A DNA stretch of 64,000 nucleotides from Oscillospiraceae bacterium (GTDB lineage Bacteria > Bacillota > Clostridia > Oscillospirales > Oscillospiraceae), in NCBI GenBank assembly GCA_022793685.1, contig JAAWDI010000014.1, forward strand, positions 1 to 64,000, given 5' to 3'. Within the stretch, counting starts at the first letter, position 1, and each line of letters starts with the position of its first letter. Below are positions 36,269-44,569 of this stretch, one piece after another. The position numbers were made by a program, and so were the translations under genes. The notes under the pieces are model-generated. The model was not told where the DNA came from, searched no databases, and saw only the letters and a program-made list of their open reading frames with translations.

Positions 36269-36495
36269 CGGTCTCTCTCCTTTTCATAAAGATTGAGCGT
36301 CGGGATATTTCCCCGCCCTAAATATCTCAATCCGACGCAGGCCGGAATTGAGTCCTCTCAACAAAAGATTTTAAAATGCAAGAAAGCTCTCGCATAAATT
36401 CAAATCGTTCAATTCGCAACTTTAAAGCAGGAAAGCACCTTTAAGTACACAAACACAAGCAATACCTTACTTTTGGGATTGCCGCCCTTTTCTAT
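36269..36495 (-). promoter_or_regulatory. Long 5' leader with mutually exclusive hairpins, upstream of the binding-protein gene
   Basis: Between the promoter and the start codon, the minus-strand RNA could fold in more than one way. Structure A pairs GCGTCGG with CCGACGC (36332-36338 with 36297-36303) around an ATATTT/AAATAT inner stem. Structure B pairs CTCAATTCCG with CGGATTGAG (36343-36352 with 36326-36334). Structure C pairs GATTGAG with CTCAATC (36326-36332 with 36291-36297). GATTGAG is shared by B and C, and the CGG next to it by A and B. No Rfam class is recognisable to me. Confidence 0.4.
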
Positions 36496-36502
36496 GAAAT
36501 AT

Positions 36503-36531
36503 ATTATAAAGAATTCGCCCGCTATTTGCAA
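36503..36531 (-). promoter_or_regulatory. Predicted SigA promoter for the peptide-uptake operon
   Basis: Minus-strand TTGCAA, 17 bp, TATAAT, about 235 bp upstream of the binding-protein start codon. Confidence 0.82.
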
Positions 36532-36824
36532 GAAGAAGATAATCAAGCCATTTCTTTTGTATATTTTCACTATTTATCTATGCTTTTCCCTGTAGAAATC
36601 ATCCGTACTATACAATTCCGCCTTCCTTGTGTATTACATTTTTTTACATCACATGGGAATGATTTTTTTATTTTCCTTTTAATCTCAATTTATCCTTTTT
36701 CTTGCTTACCAGTGAAGCATTCTCAAGCTTCACTTGCAATTATGCGCCTTTTGCTTTACTTTTCAAGTTTGCTCTGCTAAAGTTGTAGCAGGTACTAAAG
36801 TTCTTTTCAAAAGGAGGCTTTCCA
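36532..36824. other. AT-rich intergenic region between divergent operons
   Basis: No gene is visible. Base composition is markedly more AT-rich than the surrounding genes. An 8-bp inverted repeat (36711-36718 with 36727-36734, reading GTGAAGC / GCTTCAC in the core) with no following T-run is a candidate operator. Weak plus-strand promoter candidates precede the DUF885 gene (TTTACT at 36755, TAAAGT at 36778, 17 bp apart). Nothing stronger is seen. Confidence 0.45.
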
Positions 36825-38447
36825 ATGGACATTACCCCATCTATCAAGCAGTTGGCTGACGATTTTTATCGCCGTACCACTGAAAATAACGAGGTCTATT
36901 TTGTCAAGTGGTCTTTTCCCGATAACACTTTGCCTGACATCTCTCTGGAAAAGGCAGAGCAGGACTATCAACTGGCGCAGAAAACGCTGAAAACCGTGCA
37001 TGGCCTGCTGAGCCAGCCCCAAAGCCACACTGACGAGATGATACTTCTTTTACTGGAATACTACTGCCATTATATTGAGAAAAACTATCTCAACTACTGG
37101 CACAAGTTCGACCTGAACCACTATACCTGTCCCCTTCCCGACCTCTATCGTAAAATCCTTGGAATGAATGTCCAGGCGCCAAAGGAAAAAGAGCGTTTTC
37201 TGGACATTTTTCGTAAATTCCCCGACTACATCCGCGCCATGCACCGCAAGCTGGTTGAACAGTCCAAGCACTATATCCGTATGCCGGTGGCAGCCTGTGA
37301 GATTGTCCTCACCACCATTGACAGCTATCTTGAGATGAATGAAGAAGCAGGCACTCGTTGCGACGGCGCCGTTCCCATCGCAGAAGAGGCCGCACAGGTA
37401 TTTGCCGAACTGGTGGATTATCTGAAAACAGAATACATTCCTCACGCGCCTCAAACCCTTGGCATGGGGCAGTATCCCGGCGGTTATGAGATGTACCGCC
37501 GGCAAATGGACACTTATATTTCCTGTGACGCCACGCCGGAGGAAGTCCATGCCGCCGGCTTCCGCGCATTGGAAGAAACAAAAAGCAAAATGCGGGACAT
37601 CATGAAGCAGGTCGGCTTCACCGGAACACTGGAGGAGTTTACCCGCAGCGTACAGGATGACCCCCGTTTCAAATTCAAAACACCGGAAGAAATGCAGGAG
37701 ACCTTAACCGGATACTTGAATCAAATTCGCCCTATTCTGCCGAAGTACTTCAACCGGATGCCAAAGGCCGATTGCGCCGTGCGGCGCATCGACCCCAAGC
37801 GGGAAGCTACCACCTCCTGGGGCTATTACAACGTCCCGGTGGAGGAGCCTATTGGAGTTTACTATTACAGCGCCGCAGAGCTGGACAAGCGCTGTCAGGT
37901 GCGCGCAAACGCGGTCATTTACCATGAGCTGCTGCCAGGTCATCACTATCAAATGAATTTGGTGATGGAGGACGACACCCTGCCCGACATCATCCACCAC
38001 CATTATAACACCGCCTGTGCCGACGGTTGGGCCGAATATGCCTCCGGTTTTTGCCGTGAAATCGGCCTCTACTCCCCCTACAATGACTTTGGCCGCTTGT
38101 GCTGGGACGCTTTCCTCTGCTGCCGCCTCATTGTGGACACCGGCCTCAACGCTTTAGGCTGGACATATGAGCAGGCCGAGGCCTTTCTTTTGGAACACAC
38201 CATGTTCACCCAGGCTGAGGTGTACACAGAACTGCTACGCTACACCGTCGGCTTCCCCGCTCAAGCGCTCTCTTACAAATGGGGCAGCATGAAATTCTTC
38301 GGCTTTCGGGAAAAGGCGGAAAAAGAATTAGGAGAGAAGTTCGACATCAAGGAGTTCCACGACGTTATGCTGGAGTACGGCTCCATTCCGCTGAATTTGG
38401 TAGAGCATCACTTCAACTGGTGGCTGGAAAACGCGAAAAGGAAGTAA
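36825..38447 (+). CDS. DUF885-family putative metallopeptidase, full-length form (copy 3)
   Basis: 540 residues, the normal DUF885 length, no signal peptide. The catalytic motif is YHELLPGHHYQMNL near residue 366, closer to the family consensus HExxPGHH than in the two short copies. A second conserved block is ACADGWAEYASGFCREIG near residue 400, holding the third metal-ligand Glu expected in gluzincin-like enzymes. The C-terminus has YTVGFPAQALSYKWG. It starts behind AAAGGAGG. It is divergent from the transporter operon and 4 bp before a P-loop kinase gene. Confidence 0.88.
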   Translation: MDITPSIKQLADDFYRRTTENNEVYFVKWSFPDNTLPDISLEKAEQDYQLAQKTLKTVHGLLSQPQSHTDEMILLLLEYYCHYIEKNYLNYWHKFDLNHYTCPLPDLYRKILGMNVQAPKEKERFLDIFRKFPDYIRAMHRKLVEQSKHYIRMPVAACEIVLTTIDSYLEMNEEAGTRCDGAVPIAEEAAQVFAELVDYLKTEYIPHAPQTLGMGQYPGGYEMYRRQMDTYISCDATPEEVHAAGFRALEETKSKMRDIMKQVGFTGTLEEFTRSVQDDPRFKFKTPEEMQETLTGYLNQIRPILPKYFNRMPKADCAVRRIDPKREATTSWGYYNVPVEEPIGVYYYSAAELDKRCQVRANAVIYHELLPGHHYQMNLVMEDDTLPDIIHHHYNTACADGWAEYASGFCREIGLYSPYNDFGRLCWDAFLCCRLIVDTGLNALGWTYEQAEAFLLEHTMFTQAEVYTELLRYTVGFPAQALSYKWGSMKFFGFREKAEKELGEKFDIKEFHDVMLEYGSIPLNLVEHHFNWWLENAKRK

Positions 38448-38451
38448 TACT

Positions 38452-38952
38452 ATGTTCCAAAAAGCGCTTGTGATTGGCAGCCCCGGCGCGGGAAAAAGCA
38501 CCTTTGCACGAAAACTTCGGGATGCGGCCGGACTTCCCCTCTATCATCTGGATATGCTGTGGCACAAGCCGGATAAGACAACTATCACCCCGGAAGAATT
38601 TGACCAAAAGCTGGCGGCTATCCTTGCCAAAGACCGCTGGGTTATCGACGGAAATTATCTGCGGACACTGGAAACCCGCATCAAACCATGCGACGCGGTT
38701 TTCCTCTTGGACCCCCCTGTTGACGCCTGCCTCGCAGCGGCAGAGGCGCGCATCGGTACAAGGCGGGACGACCTGCCGTGGGTCGAGGAGTCCCTTGACG
38801 ATGAATTTCGCCAGTATATTTTGGATTTTCCCCGCACACAACTGCCCGCCGTCCGCACCCTGCTGGAAAAATACCAGAAAGAAAAGACGGTTGTCATCTT
38901 TCGTTCTTGGCAGGAATCGGACAATTGGCTTGCTTCCTTGCATGAACGCTGA
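38452..38952 (+). CDS. P-loop NTPase, DNA topology modulation protein/FlaR-like (adenylate-kinase fold)
   Basis: 166 residues. Walker A GSPGAGKST is at residues 9-17, then LYHLDMLWHKP and WVIDGNYLRTLE, which mark the small FlaR-like kinase family. The second half is helical and ends with FRSWQESDNWLAS. Members of this family are often mobile or regulatory; the substrate is unknown. Only 4 bp after the full-length DUF885 gene, so co-transcribed with it. Confidence 0.8.
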   Translation: MFQKALVIGSPGAGKSTFARKLRDAAGLPLYHLDMLWHKPDKTTITPEEFDQKLAAILAKDRWVIDGNYLRTLETRIKPCDAVFLLDPPVDACLAAAEARIGTRRDDLPWVEESLDDEFRQYILDFPRTQLPAVRTLLEKYQKEKTVVIFRSWQESDNWLASLHER

Positions 38953-38971
38953 CCGTGCAGATGCAAAAAAT

Positions 38972-39010
38972 CCGGTCCCCGACGCAAACGTGCCGGGGAC
39001 CGGTTGTTTT
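38972..39010 (+). terminator. Rho-independent terminator between convergent genes
   Basis: A 10-bp perfect stem (38972-38981 with 38994-39003), A's before and T's after it, so it can act on both strands. Confidence 0.82.
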
Positions 39011-39014
39011 ATAC

Positions 39015-39983
39015 TTAATATCCGCGTTTCAAATCAATGACGTTACGCAGCTTTTCACCTGCAAAGTAACGGTCGAGGTTCTCCATATAGATGTCGAACA
39101 TCAGATTGGCGTTCAGGCTGTCATTGTCATTGCCCGAAATGTGAGGCGTGATGACGATATTGGGCAAATCCCAGATAGGGTCGTCGGCGGGAATCGGCTC
39201 CACCACTGCCACATCGATGACTGCGCCGCCCAGGTGCCCGCTCTTCAGGTTCTGCACCAGCGCATCCTGATTCAACGTCTTACCGCGGCCTGCATTCAGC
39301 AGGTACGCGCCTTGCTTCATGGCCGCCATGACCTCGGCGCTCACCATACCCTCAGTCTGAGGCGTGCCCGGCAGGCACATGGCCACCACGTCCGCATCTT
39401 TGACTGCCTCAAGCAGCTTATCATTGGTATAAAGCTCATCCACATACTCCGGCTTTTCGCAAACCGTGCGCTTTACTGCACGCACCGTTGCGCCCAAAGC
39501 CTTCATGCGCTTGGCGAAATTGCTGCCCAAGTCGCCGAGGCCAATCACCGTCACCGTGCTGCCGTAAACAGAGCCGATGCCACCCGGAGCCTGCTTCCAC
39601 TCGTGGCGCTTCTGCTGCTCCAGATAAACCGGCATCCGCCGCATCAGCATCAGCAGCCCCGTCAGCAAATACTCTGCAATGGCGATGCCAAAAGCACCGG
39701 AGGAATTGGTCAGAATCACGCTGTCATTGGGGTACATAGCTAAATCGCAGAGTTTATCCACGCCGGCGGAGGCAGACTGGAGCCACTTGAGATTAACGGC
39801 TTTTTTGACCATTTCCTTGGGGAAATAGCCCATCAGCAGCTCGCAGTCCTTCAGCGCATCTTCGGGATAACTGCCCTTGGGGTCAAGCTGCAAAAGCTCA
39901 TAGCCATGCTGGGCCGCTTTGTCCTTAATTGCTGCAATCTGGCCCTCGTCAAAGGGTACTGCACGCAAACCAAGCTGTTTCAT
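39015..39983 (-). CDS. D-2-hydroxyacid dehydrogenase (NAD-dependent)
   Basis: 322 residues. The NAD motif is GLGDLGSNFAKRMKALGA near residue 145. The catalytic Arg lies in NAGRGKTLNQ, the Glu in VAVVEPIPADDP and the His in TPHISG, as in the D-isomer-specific 2-hydroxyacid dehydrogenases. Reduces a 2-keto acid to the D-hydroxyacid or the reverse; the side-chain preference is unknown. It lies 30 bp downstream of the second Gfo/Idh/MocA gene, and probably acts on a 2-keto product of that pathway (inference). Confidence 0.9.
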   Translation of the reverse strand: MKQLGLRAVPFDEGQIAAIKDKAAQHGYELLQLDPKGSYPEDALKDCELLMGYFPKEMVKKAVNLKWLQSASAGVDKLCDLAMYPNDSVILTNSSGAFGIAIAEYLLTGLLMLMRRMPVYLEQQKRHEWKQAPGGIGSVYGSTVTVIGLGDLGSNFAKRMKALGATVRAVKRTVCEKPEYVDELYTNDKLLEAVKDADVVAMCLPGTPQTEGMVSAEVMAAMKQGAYLLNAGRGKTLNQDALVQNLKSGHLGGAVIDVAVVEPIPADDPIWDLPNIVITPHISGNDNDSLNANLMFDIYMENLDRYFAGEKLRNVIDLKRGY

Positions 39984-40013
39984 TGTCGTTCCTCATTTCA
40001 TTGGATTGGGGAC

Positions 40014-41180
40014 TTACAGGGGCAGGTCAATCCAGCGGCGTTCACGGTGAGACTTCTCCGCCGCATTGATAATCTCCTGCACACGGGCGCTTTGGGCAAA
40101 GTTGCCCTCGTTCTTCGCGCCGCCGGAGTGAATTTCCTCTAAGAAATTCTGCACCAGGCAGCCGTAGAATGCGGTATCCCACTCGTCGTCAGGCTGATGG
40201 CCGGGGTTCCAGAACCGGTCGGGGATTTCCATAGGCACGAATTCCACGTGCTCCGGCGTGGCGCAATGCAGGGTCTGAATCACACCGAACTCAGAGACCA
40301 AGCGGGCAATCAGGGCGCCCTTGCTGCCATAGATGCGAGCCTCAATGCCGGGGTAGTTACCCACGGTGACGAAGCTGGTCTGCATAGAAAACAGCGCGCC
40401 GTTGGCGCACTCCGCCATAAACATATCCGCGTCGTCCCAGTTGATGCGTTCCCGATGGCCGGCAGGGTCGGTGTTGTAGCGGCGGCGGTACTTCACCATG
40501 TTGGCCATGGTGCAGCAGATGCTGTTGACGTCGGAGTTCACCAGTTCCAGCCCAATGTCGATGGTGGGAGCGCCGTAGCCCTCCAGAGAGCCGACTTCAA
40601 TGCCCTCGCGGGAAAAATCGGTGCCCACCAGAGGCTCGTCCGGACGGGTTTTGTGCAGACGCTTGTCCTGGGGGTTTTCCGGGTCAATCCACTGGCAGTT
40701 CTGCTCGAAGCCGTTGAAAACGTAAGGCTCACCGATAAAGCCTTCCCGCACCAACTCGAACATATACTGCACGGCGGGCGCATAGCGGAACGTAAGGCCC
40801 ACCTTGGTCTTCAGGCCCTTGCTCTCTGCCAGAGCCTGAGCTTCCTTTACGCGATGGAAATCCTGGGCCACCGGCTTCTCCACCAGCACATGCTTGCCTG
40901 CATTCAGAGCGGCAAAGGTCAGCGGCTCGTGGGTTTCGCCGTGCTCGTCGCGGGTGCAAACGTCGATGACGTCCAAATCGTTGCGGGCAATCATCTCCAT
41001 AGCGTCGGTGCACACTTCGGGGATGCCGAACATTTTCGCTTTCTGTTGGGCCATTTCCTTATCTGTATCGCACAGGCAGACCACATCGCACAGGTCGCTG
41101 CGAACCCAGCCGGGGATATGCGCACGGGTGGACCATCTGCCGGCACCGATGATGCCAACACGCAATTTCTCTTTTGACAT
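40014..41180 (-). CDS. Gfo/Idh/MocA-family NAD(P)-dependent oxidoreductase (2)
   Basis: 388 residues. The N-terminal Rossmann motif is VGIIGAGRWSTRAHIPGW; DVIDVCTRDEHGETHEPLTFAALNAGKHVLVEKPVAQ contains the EKP motif near residue 98. The C-terminal domain has GSLEGYGAPTIDIGLELVNSD. It is a divergent relative of the gene at 27517. The substrate is unknown. It is first in a two-gene operon behind a strong promoter, separate from the transporter operon but next to it. Confidence 0.88.
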   Translation of the reverse strand: MSKEKLRVGIIGAGRWSTRAHIPGWVRSDLCDVVCLCDTDKEMAQQKAKMFGIPEVCTDAMEMIARNDLDVIDVCTRDEHGETHEPLTFAALNAGKHVLVEKPVAQDFHRVKEAQALAESKGLKTKVGLTFRYAPAVQYMFELVREGFIGEPYVFNGFEQNCQWIDPENPQDKRLHKTRPDEPLVGTDFSREGIEVGSLEGYGAPTIDIGLELVNSDVNSICCTMANMVKYRRRYNTDPAGHRERINWDDADMFMAECANGALFSMQTSFVTVGNYPGIEARIYGSKGALIARLVSEFGVIQTLHCATPEHVEFVPMEIPDRFWNPGHQPDDEWDTAFYGCLVQNFLEEIHSGGAKNEGNFAQSARVQEIINAAEKSHRERRWIDLPL

Positions 41181-41260
41181 ATACCTTCACTCCCACTTTT
41201 TCATATTTTCTCGGAATGTCCACCTCCACTTTATGGAAGGCAAGACATTTCATATGGCAT

Positions 41261-41289
41261 ATCTTATTCTCTTTGACGATGCTTGTCAA
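41261..41289 (-). promoter_or_regulatory. Predicted SigA promoter for the Gfo/Idh/MocA-hydroxyacid dehydrogenase operon
   Basis: Minus-strand TTGACA, 17 bp, TAAGAT. An odd palindrome ATATG-C-CATAT (41252-41262) overlaps the -10 edge and could be an operator. Confidence 0.8.
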
Positions 41290-41387
41290 GGCAGAGCATA
41301 GCCTTACGGCCACAATGTTTTCGGGGTTTCCTCATTCTGGCATGCTCTGTATAAATCTGGAATATCGGGCGCTGTACGGCGCAGTCA

Positions 41388-41427
41388 AAAAGGACGGCAC
41401 AGCCTGCATAGGCTGTGCCGTCCTTTT
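41388..41427 (-). terminator. Rho-independent terminator after the CD1247-like gene
   Basis: A 17-bp perfect stem (41388-41404 with 41411-41427), 6-base loop, A-run at the left edge giving the minus-strand U-tract. Confidence 0.92.
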
Positions 41428-41484
41428 GCAAAGCATGATAACCGCCCGACGGTCGGTGCCAAAGGCTCTTTCGTTGAGGGAGAA

Positions 41485-41901
41485 TTACTCCTCTTCCTCC
41501 TCCTCGTCGGAGAGGTCGAGGGCAAAGGTCTGCTTGCAGTTGGGGCATTGAATCGTGCCGTTTGCCAATACGGACTCGTCCACCACCAGCTCCTCAGAAC
41601 AGTTGGGGCATTCCACCTCAAAGAAATCCTCGTCCTCGTCGCAGCAATCGCATCCGCAGAAATCATCGTCATCTTCGTCCTCAAAGATGACGGACTCCAC
41701 GTCAGCTAAATCGTCGGAAATGGCGTCGATTTCCTCCCCCAGAGCAGCGGCGTTTTCATCCAAGTCCTCAATAGAGAGGGCAACCTCTTCCAGAATGCCA
41801 ATCATCACAGAGATGAGCTTGCCCTCCTTGGATTTAGAAGTGTCCAAATCCAAGCCCTCGGCCAGCCCCTTCAGGTACGCTACTTTTTCAGTAATGGTCA
41901 T
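41485..41901 (-). CDS. CD1247-type acidic zinc-ribbon protein
   Basis: 138 residues. A helical N-terminal domain (KVAYLKGLAEGLDLDTSKSKEGKL, residues 6-29) matches the CD1247 N-terminal family found in Clostridia. An extremely acidic linker leads to CGCDCC and a C-terminal zinc ribbon with CPNC at about 98 and 117. The C-terminus is a run of glutamates. Function is unknown. It lies 53 bp after efp and ends at a strong terminator, so it belongs to the efp transcript. Confidence 0.85.
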   Translation of the reverse strand: MTITEKVAYLKGLAEGLDLDTSKSKEGKLISVMIGILEEVALSIEDLDENAAALGEEIDAISDDLADVESVIFEDEDDDDFCGCDCCDEDEDFFEVECPNCSEELVVDESVLANGTIQCPNCKQTFALDLSDEEEEEE

Positions 41902-41954
41902 CGTTTTGTCCCTTTCTGAGGCAAAAGCCTCGCCGCACTTACAGGCCCAGGCGC

Positions 41955-42524
41955 TCAGTTCTTGCAGCGCTCAAGATATTCGCCGGTGCGGGTATCGATT
42001 TTAATCTTATCACCGGGGTTGATGAACAGGGGAACCTTGATTTCAGTGCCGGTCTCCAACGTCGCAGGCTTCATCACATTGGTGGCGGTGTCACCCTTAA
42101 AGCCGGGGTCGGTCTCCGTGACCTCCAAGTCGACGAAGTTAGGAGGCTCCACACCAAAGACATTACCCTTATAAGACATAATCTTACAGGTCATATTCTC
42201 CTTCACGAAGCGGAAGGAGTCGCTGAGGGTGTCCTTGCCGATGGGCACCATGTCGAAGGTCTCCGGGTCCATGAAGTAATAGAGGTCGCCGTCGTTGTAG
42301 CTGTACTCCATGTCCTTGCGCTCCACGAACGCCTGCTCGAACTTGGCGGTGGGGTTGAAGGAGGTCTCGGTCACAGCGCCGGTGATGACATTTTTCATCT
42401 TGGTGCGTACAAACGCAGCGCCCTTGCCCGGCTTAACATGCTGGAATTCAACCACCTGCATGACCTTTCCGTCCATCTCAAAGGTCACGCCATTGCGGAA
42501 ATCGCTGGCGGAAATCGTTGCCAT
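41955..42524 (-). CDS. efp: Elongation factor P
   Basis: Relieves ribosome stalling at polyproline. 189 residues with the three barrel domains. The tip loop [10 protein letters not shown] holds the lysine (about residue 32) that is post-translationally modified in other bacteria, followed by [23 protein letters not shown] and [25 protein letters not shown] are in the normal places. I start at 42524: GGAGG lies nine bases upstream, while an ATG three codons earlier overlaps that site. No epm or ymfI-type modification gene is nearby. Confidence 0.97.
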   Translation of the reverse strand: MATISASDFRNGVTFEMDGKVMQVVEFQHVKPGKGAAFVRTKMKNVITGAVTETSFNPTAKFEQAFVERKDMEYSYNDGDLYYFMDPETFDMVPIGKDTLSDSFRFVKENMTCKIMSYKGNVFGVEPPNFVDLEVTETDPGFKGDTATNVMKPATLETGTEIKVPLFINPGDKIKIDTRTGEYLERCKN

Positions 42525-42559
42525 AGGAATCATCCTCCAAAGTGTTAATATACGTTTTT

Positions 42560-42588
42560 ATTTTACCCGTTGTTGCGCCGGATTGCAA
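42560..42588 (-). promoter_or_regulatory. Predicted SigA promoter for efp
   Basis: Minus-strand TTGCAA, 17 bp, TAAAAT, 36 bp before the start codon. The upstream Xaa-Pro peptidase has no visible terminator, so read-through is also possible. Confidence 0.8.
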
Positions 42589-42638
42589 GTCTTTTATCCC
42601 CATACTTTGGCAAAATGCGAAAAAAGCGGAGAAAAAGC

Positions 42639-43703
42639 TTACAAAATAATCAGTTCCTTCTCTGAATGGGTGATGTCGCGGCAGCCGTTCTCCGTCAAAA
42701 CGATGACGTCCTCAATCCGCATGCCGAATTTGCCCGGCAGGTAAATGCCCGGCTCTGCCGACAGCACGGCTCCCGCCGGAATGGGCTTCTCCCACGCTGG
42801 GGAGAACCGCGGGTCTTCATGTATTTCAATGCCTAAACTGTGTCCGAAGCCATGACCGAAGTATTCCCCATATCCCGCGTCCGCGATAACCTGCCGGGCA
42901 GCATTGTGAACATCACAGCCTTTTACGCCCCCGTGGGCGGTGGCAATGCCCGCCTTCTGGGCCTCCTGCACCACACGGTACACCTTGCGCATCTCCTCTG
43001 ACGGCTCTCCCAGCGCCACGGTGCGGGTCATATCGGAGCAGTAGCCGCCTACCATGCAGCCGAAATCCATGGTGATGAAGTCGCCCCTCTCCACCTTGCG
43101 GGGGCCGGGAATGGCGTGGGGCATACTCCCGTTGGGACCGGCTGCTACGATGGGGTCAAATGACATCTTCTGCGCACCCGCACAGAGCATCTCATACTGG
43201 AGTCGGGCAGAGATTTCAAGCTCGGTCATGCCCGGCTTGATAAACTCGCAAATTTTGAGAAACGCCTCGTCCGTGATGCGCTGGGCGGCCTCCATCAAGA
43301 ACAACTCTTCCTCGTCCTTGACCATGCGAAGCTCGTTCAGCAGCCCTCCGGCGCTTTTCAGCTCTGCCGGAAGCGCGTCGCGCCAGCGGTCATAGGTCTC
43401 CACCGACATATACTGCTCTTCGATGCCCAGCGTTTTGATGTTGTTTTGCTCCACCAGCATCTTGATGAGAGAAGCATAGCTCTCCCCCCTCCGTGGCACT
43501 GCCACTTCGGCGTCCTTAATCTGCTTTTGAGCCGCCTCAATATAGCGGGAGTCGGTGTAGTACCAAGACCGCTCTCTGGTCACCAGCGCCACGCCCTCGC
43601 CGTGGAAGCCAACAGCGTAGAACTCGCCGGGGGCAGAGGTCACCAGCATGGCGTCCAAGCCATATTCAGGAAGCTTCTGTTCGATTTTCTTCAAATGGTT
43701 CAT
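42639..43703 (-). CDS. M24-family Xaa-Pro aminopeptidase
   Basis: 354 residues: creatinase-type N-terminal domain and pita-bread catalytic domain. All five metal ligands are present: Asp in MDFGCMVGGY, Asp in SDMTRTV, His in GHSLGIEIH, Glu in SAEPGIYL, and Glu in RIEDVIVLT. It therefore contrasts with the altered M24 protein at 26306. It removes N-terminal residues ahead of proline. The ATG overlaps the upstream gene's stop (ATGA), placing it third in yqeG - nfo-like - peptidase. Confidence 0.94.
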   Translation of the reverse strand: MNHLKKIEQKLPEYGLDAMLVTSAPGEFYAVGFHGEGVALVTRERSWYYTDSRYIEAAQKQIKDAEVAVPRRGESYASLIKMLVEQNNIKTLGIEEQYMSVETYDRWRDALPAELKSAGGLLNELRMVKDEEELFLMEAAQRITDEAFLKICEFIKPGMTELEISARLQYEMLCAGAQKMSFDPIVAAGPNGSMPHAIPGPRKVERGDFITMDFGCMVGGYCSDMTRTVALGEPSEEMRKVYRVVQEAQKAGIATAHGGVKGCDVHNAARQVIADAGYGEYFGHGFGHSLGIEIHEDPRFSPAWEKPIPAGAVLSAEPGIYLPGKFGMRIEDVIVLTENGCRDITHSEKELIIL

Positions 43704-44569
43704 ACCGTCTCATCTCCTGATAAAAAGTTCCAGTAGGTTTGCTTCATCGTCAATGCGTCCTCCGCCTGTGTCCCTGCCGATTCGCAGATAAAGGTGGGAC
43801 TCCACTTTCGGGCGGCCACCGCCCGCGCCAGCGGCGTCCAATCAGGGCCAAATTCACTCTGACCGAAAGTCAGATGCCGCTTTTCGCCGCCGTTCTGGGT
43901 AAACTCGATTTTGGAAAAATGGCTGTGGAAACGGCTCGCCCGCTCGCTCCCCAGCACCTCCGCCATCCTGTCGAGCATCCTTTCGCACGCCTCGTCGCCG
44001 CTCAACTCCCCCAGCGTGCGGGCATACAGATGCCCGAAATCCACACAGGGAATGAGCCGCTCGTCCAGCGTGCACATCTCCAGCACCTCGTCCAAGTCGC
44101 CCATCTGGTTGATTTTCCCCATGGTTTCCGGACAAAGGTGAATGTGTCCGTATCCTTCACCATCACAAATTTTAATAACCTCTTTCAGCGACCGCAGCGT
44201 GACTTCCTGTGCCTCCTGACGGGTACGCTTCATGACGCTCCCTGAGTGGATAACCACCCGCCTTGCCCCCATCCAGTCCGCCGCCTGACACGCCTGCGTG
44301 ATATAGCCCGCAGTCTGTTTCAGCCGTTCCGGGTCGGGATTTGCCAGATTGATAAAGTATGGGGCGTGCAGGGACAGGGTGATTCCCTGCGCCGCGGCGG
44401 CAGCGCCCAGCTTGCGGGCGGTCTCCTCCCCCACGTTGACCCCTTTGCCGCATTGGTATTCATAGGCGTCCAGTCCAAATTCCTTCAGCCAAGTCGGCGC
44501 CTTTAAGGATGACTTGTGAACGGCGGAAAAAGACTCGGAATTTCCCGCCGGTCCAAATATTGCACTCAC
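43700..44569 (-). CDS. Endonuclease IV-like TIM-barrel protein
   Basis: 289 residues, AP endonuclease 2 / xylose isomerase-like fold. Metal-binding landmarks include SLHAPYFINLAN near residue 67 (His), VIHSGS near 107 (His), CPETMGK near 146 (Glu), and PCVDFGHLYAR near 173 (Asp, His). HSHFSK near 214 (His) and FICESAG near 268 (Glu) complete the set. These correspond to the tri-zinc site of Nfo. The protein probably acts in base excision repair, though the family also includes sugar isomerases. The start is GTG behind AGGAG, overlapping the yqeG stop. Confidence 0.87.
   Translation of the reverse strand: MSAIFGPAGNSESFSAVHKSSLKAPTWLKEFGLDAYEYQCGKGVNVGEETARKLGAAAAAQGITLSLHAPYFINLANPDPERLKQTAGYITQACQAADWMGARRVVIHSGSVMKRTRQEAQEVTLRSLKEVIKICDGEGYGHIHLCPETMGKINQMGDLDEVLEMCTLDERLIPCVDFGHLYARTLGELSGDEACERMLDRMAEVLGSERASRFHSHFSKIEFTQNGGEKRHLTFGQSEFGPDWTPLARAVAARKWSPTFICESAGTQAEDALTMKQTYWNFLSGDETV

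Noticed and set aside
34679-36289. 536-codon plus-strand frame opposite the binding-protein gene
   Set aside because: Mirror of a clear SBP family 5 lipoprotein; low-complexity, Val/Gly/His-rich translation with no recognisable domain.
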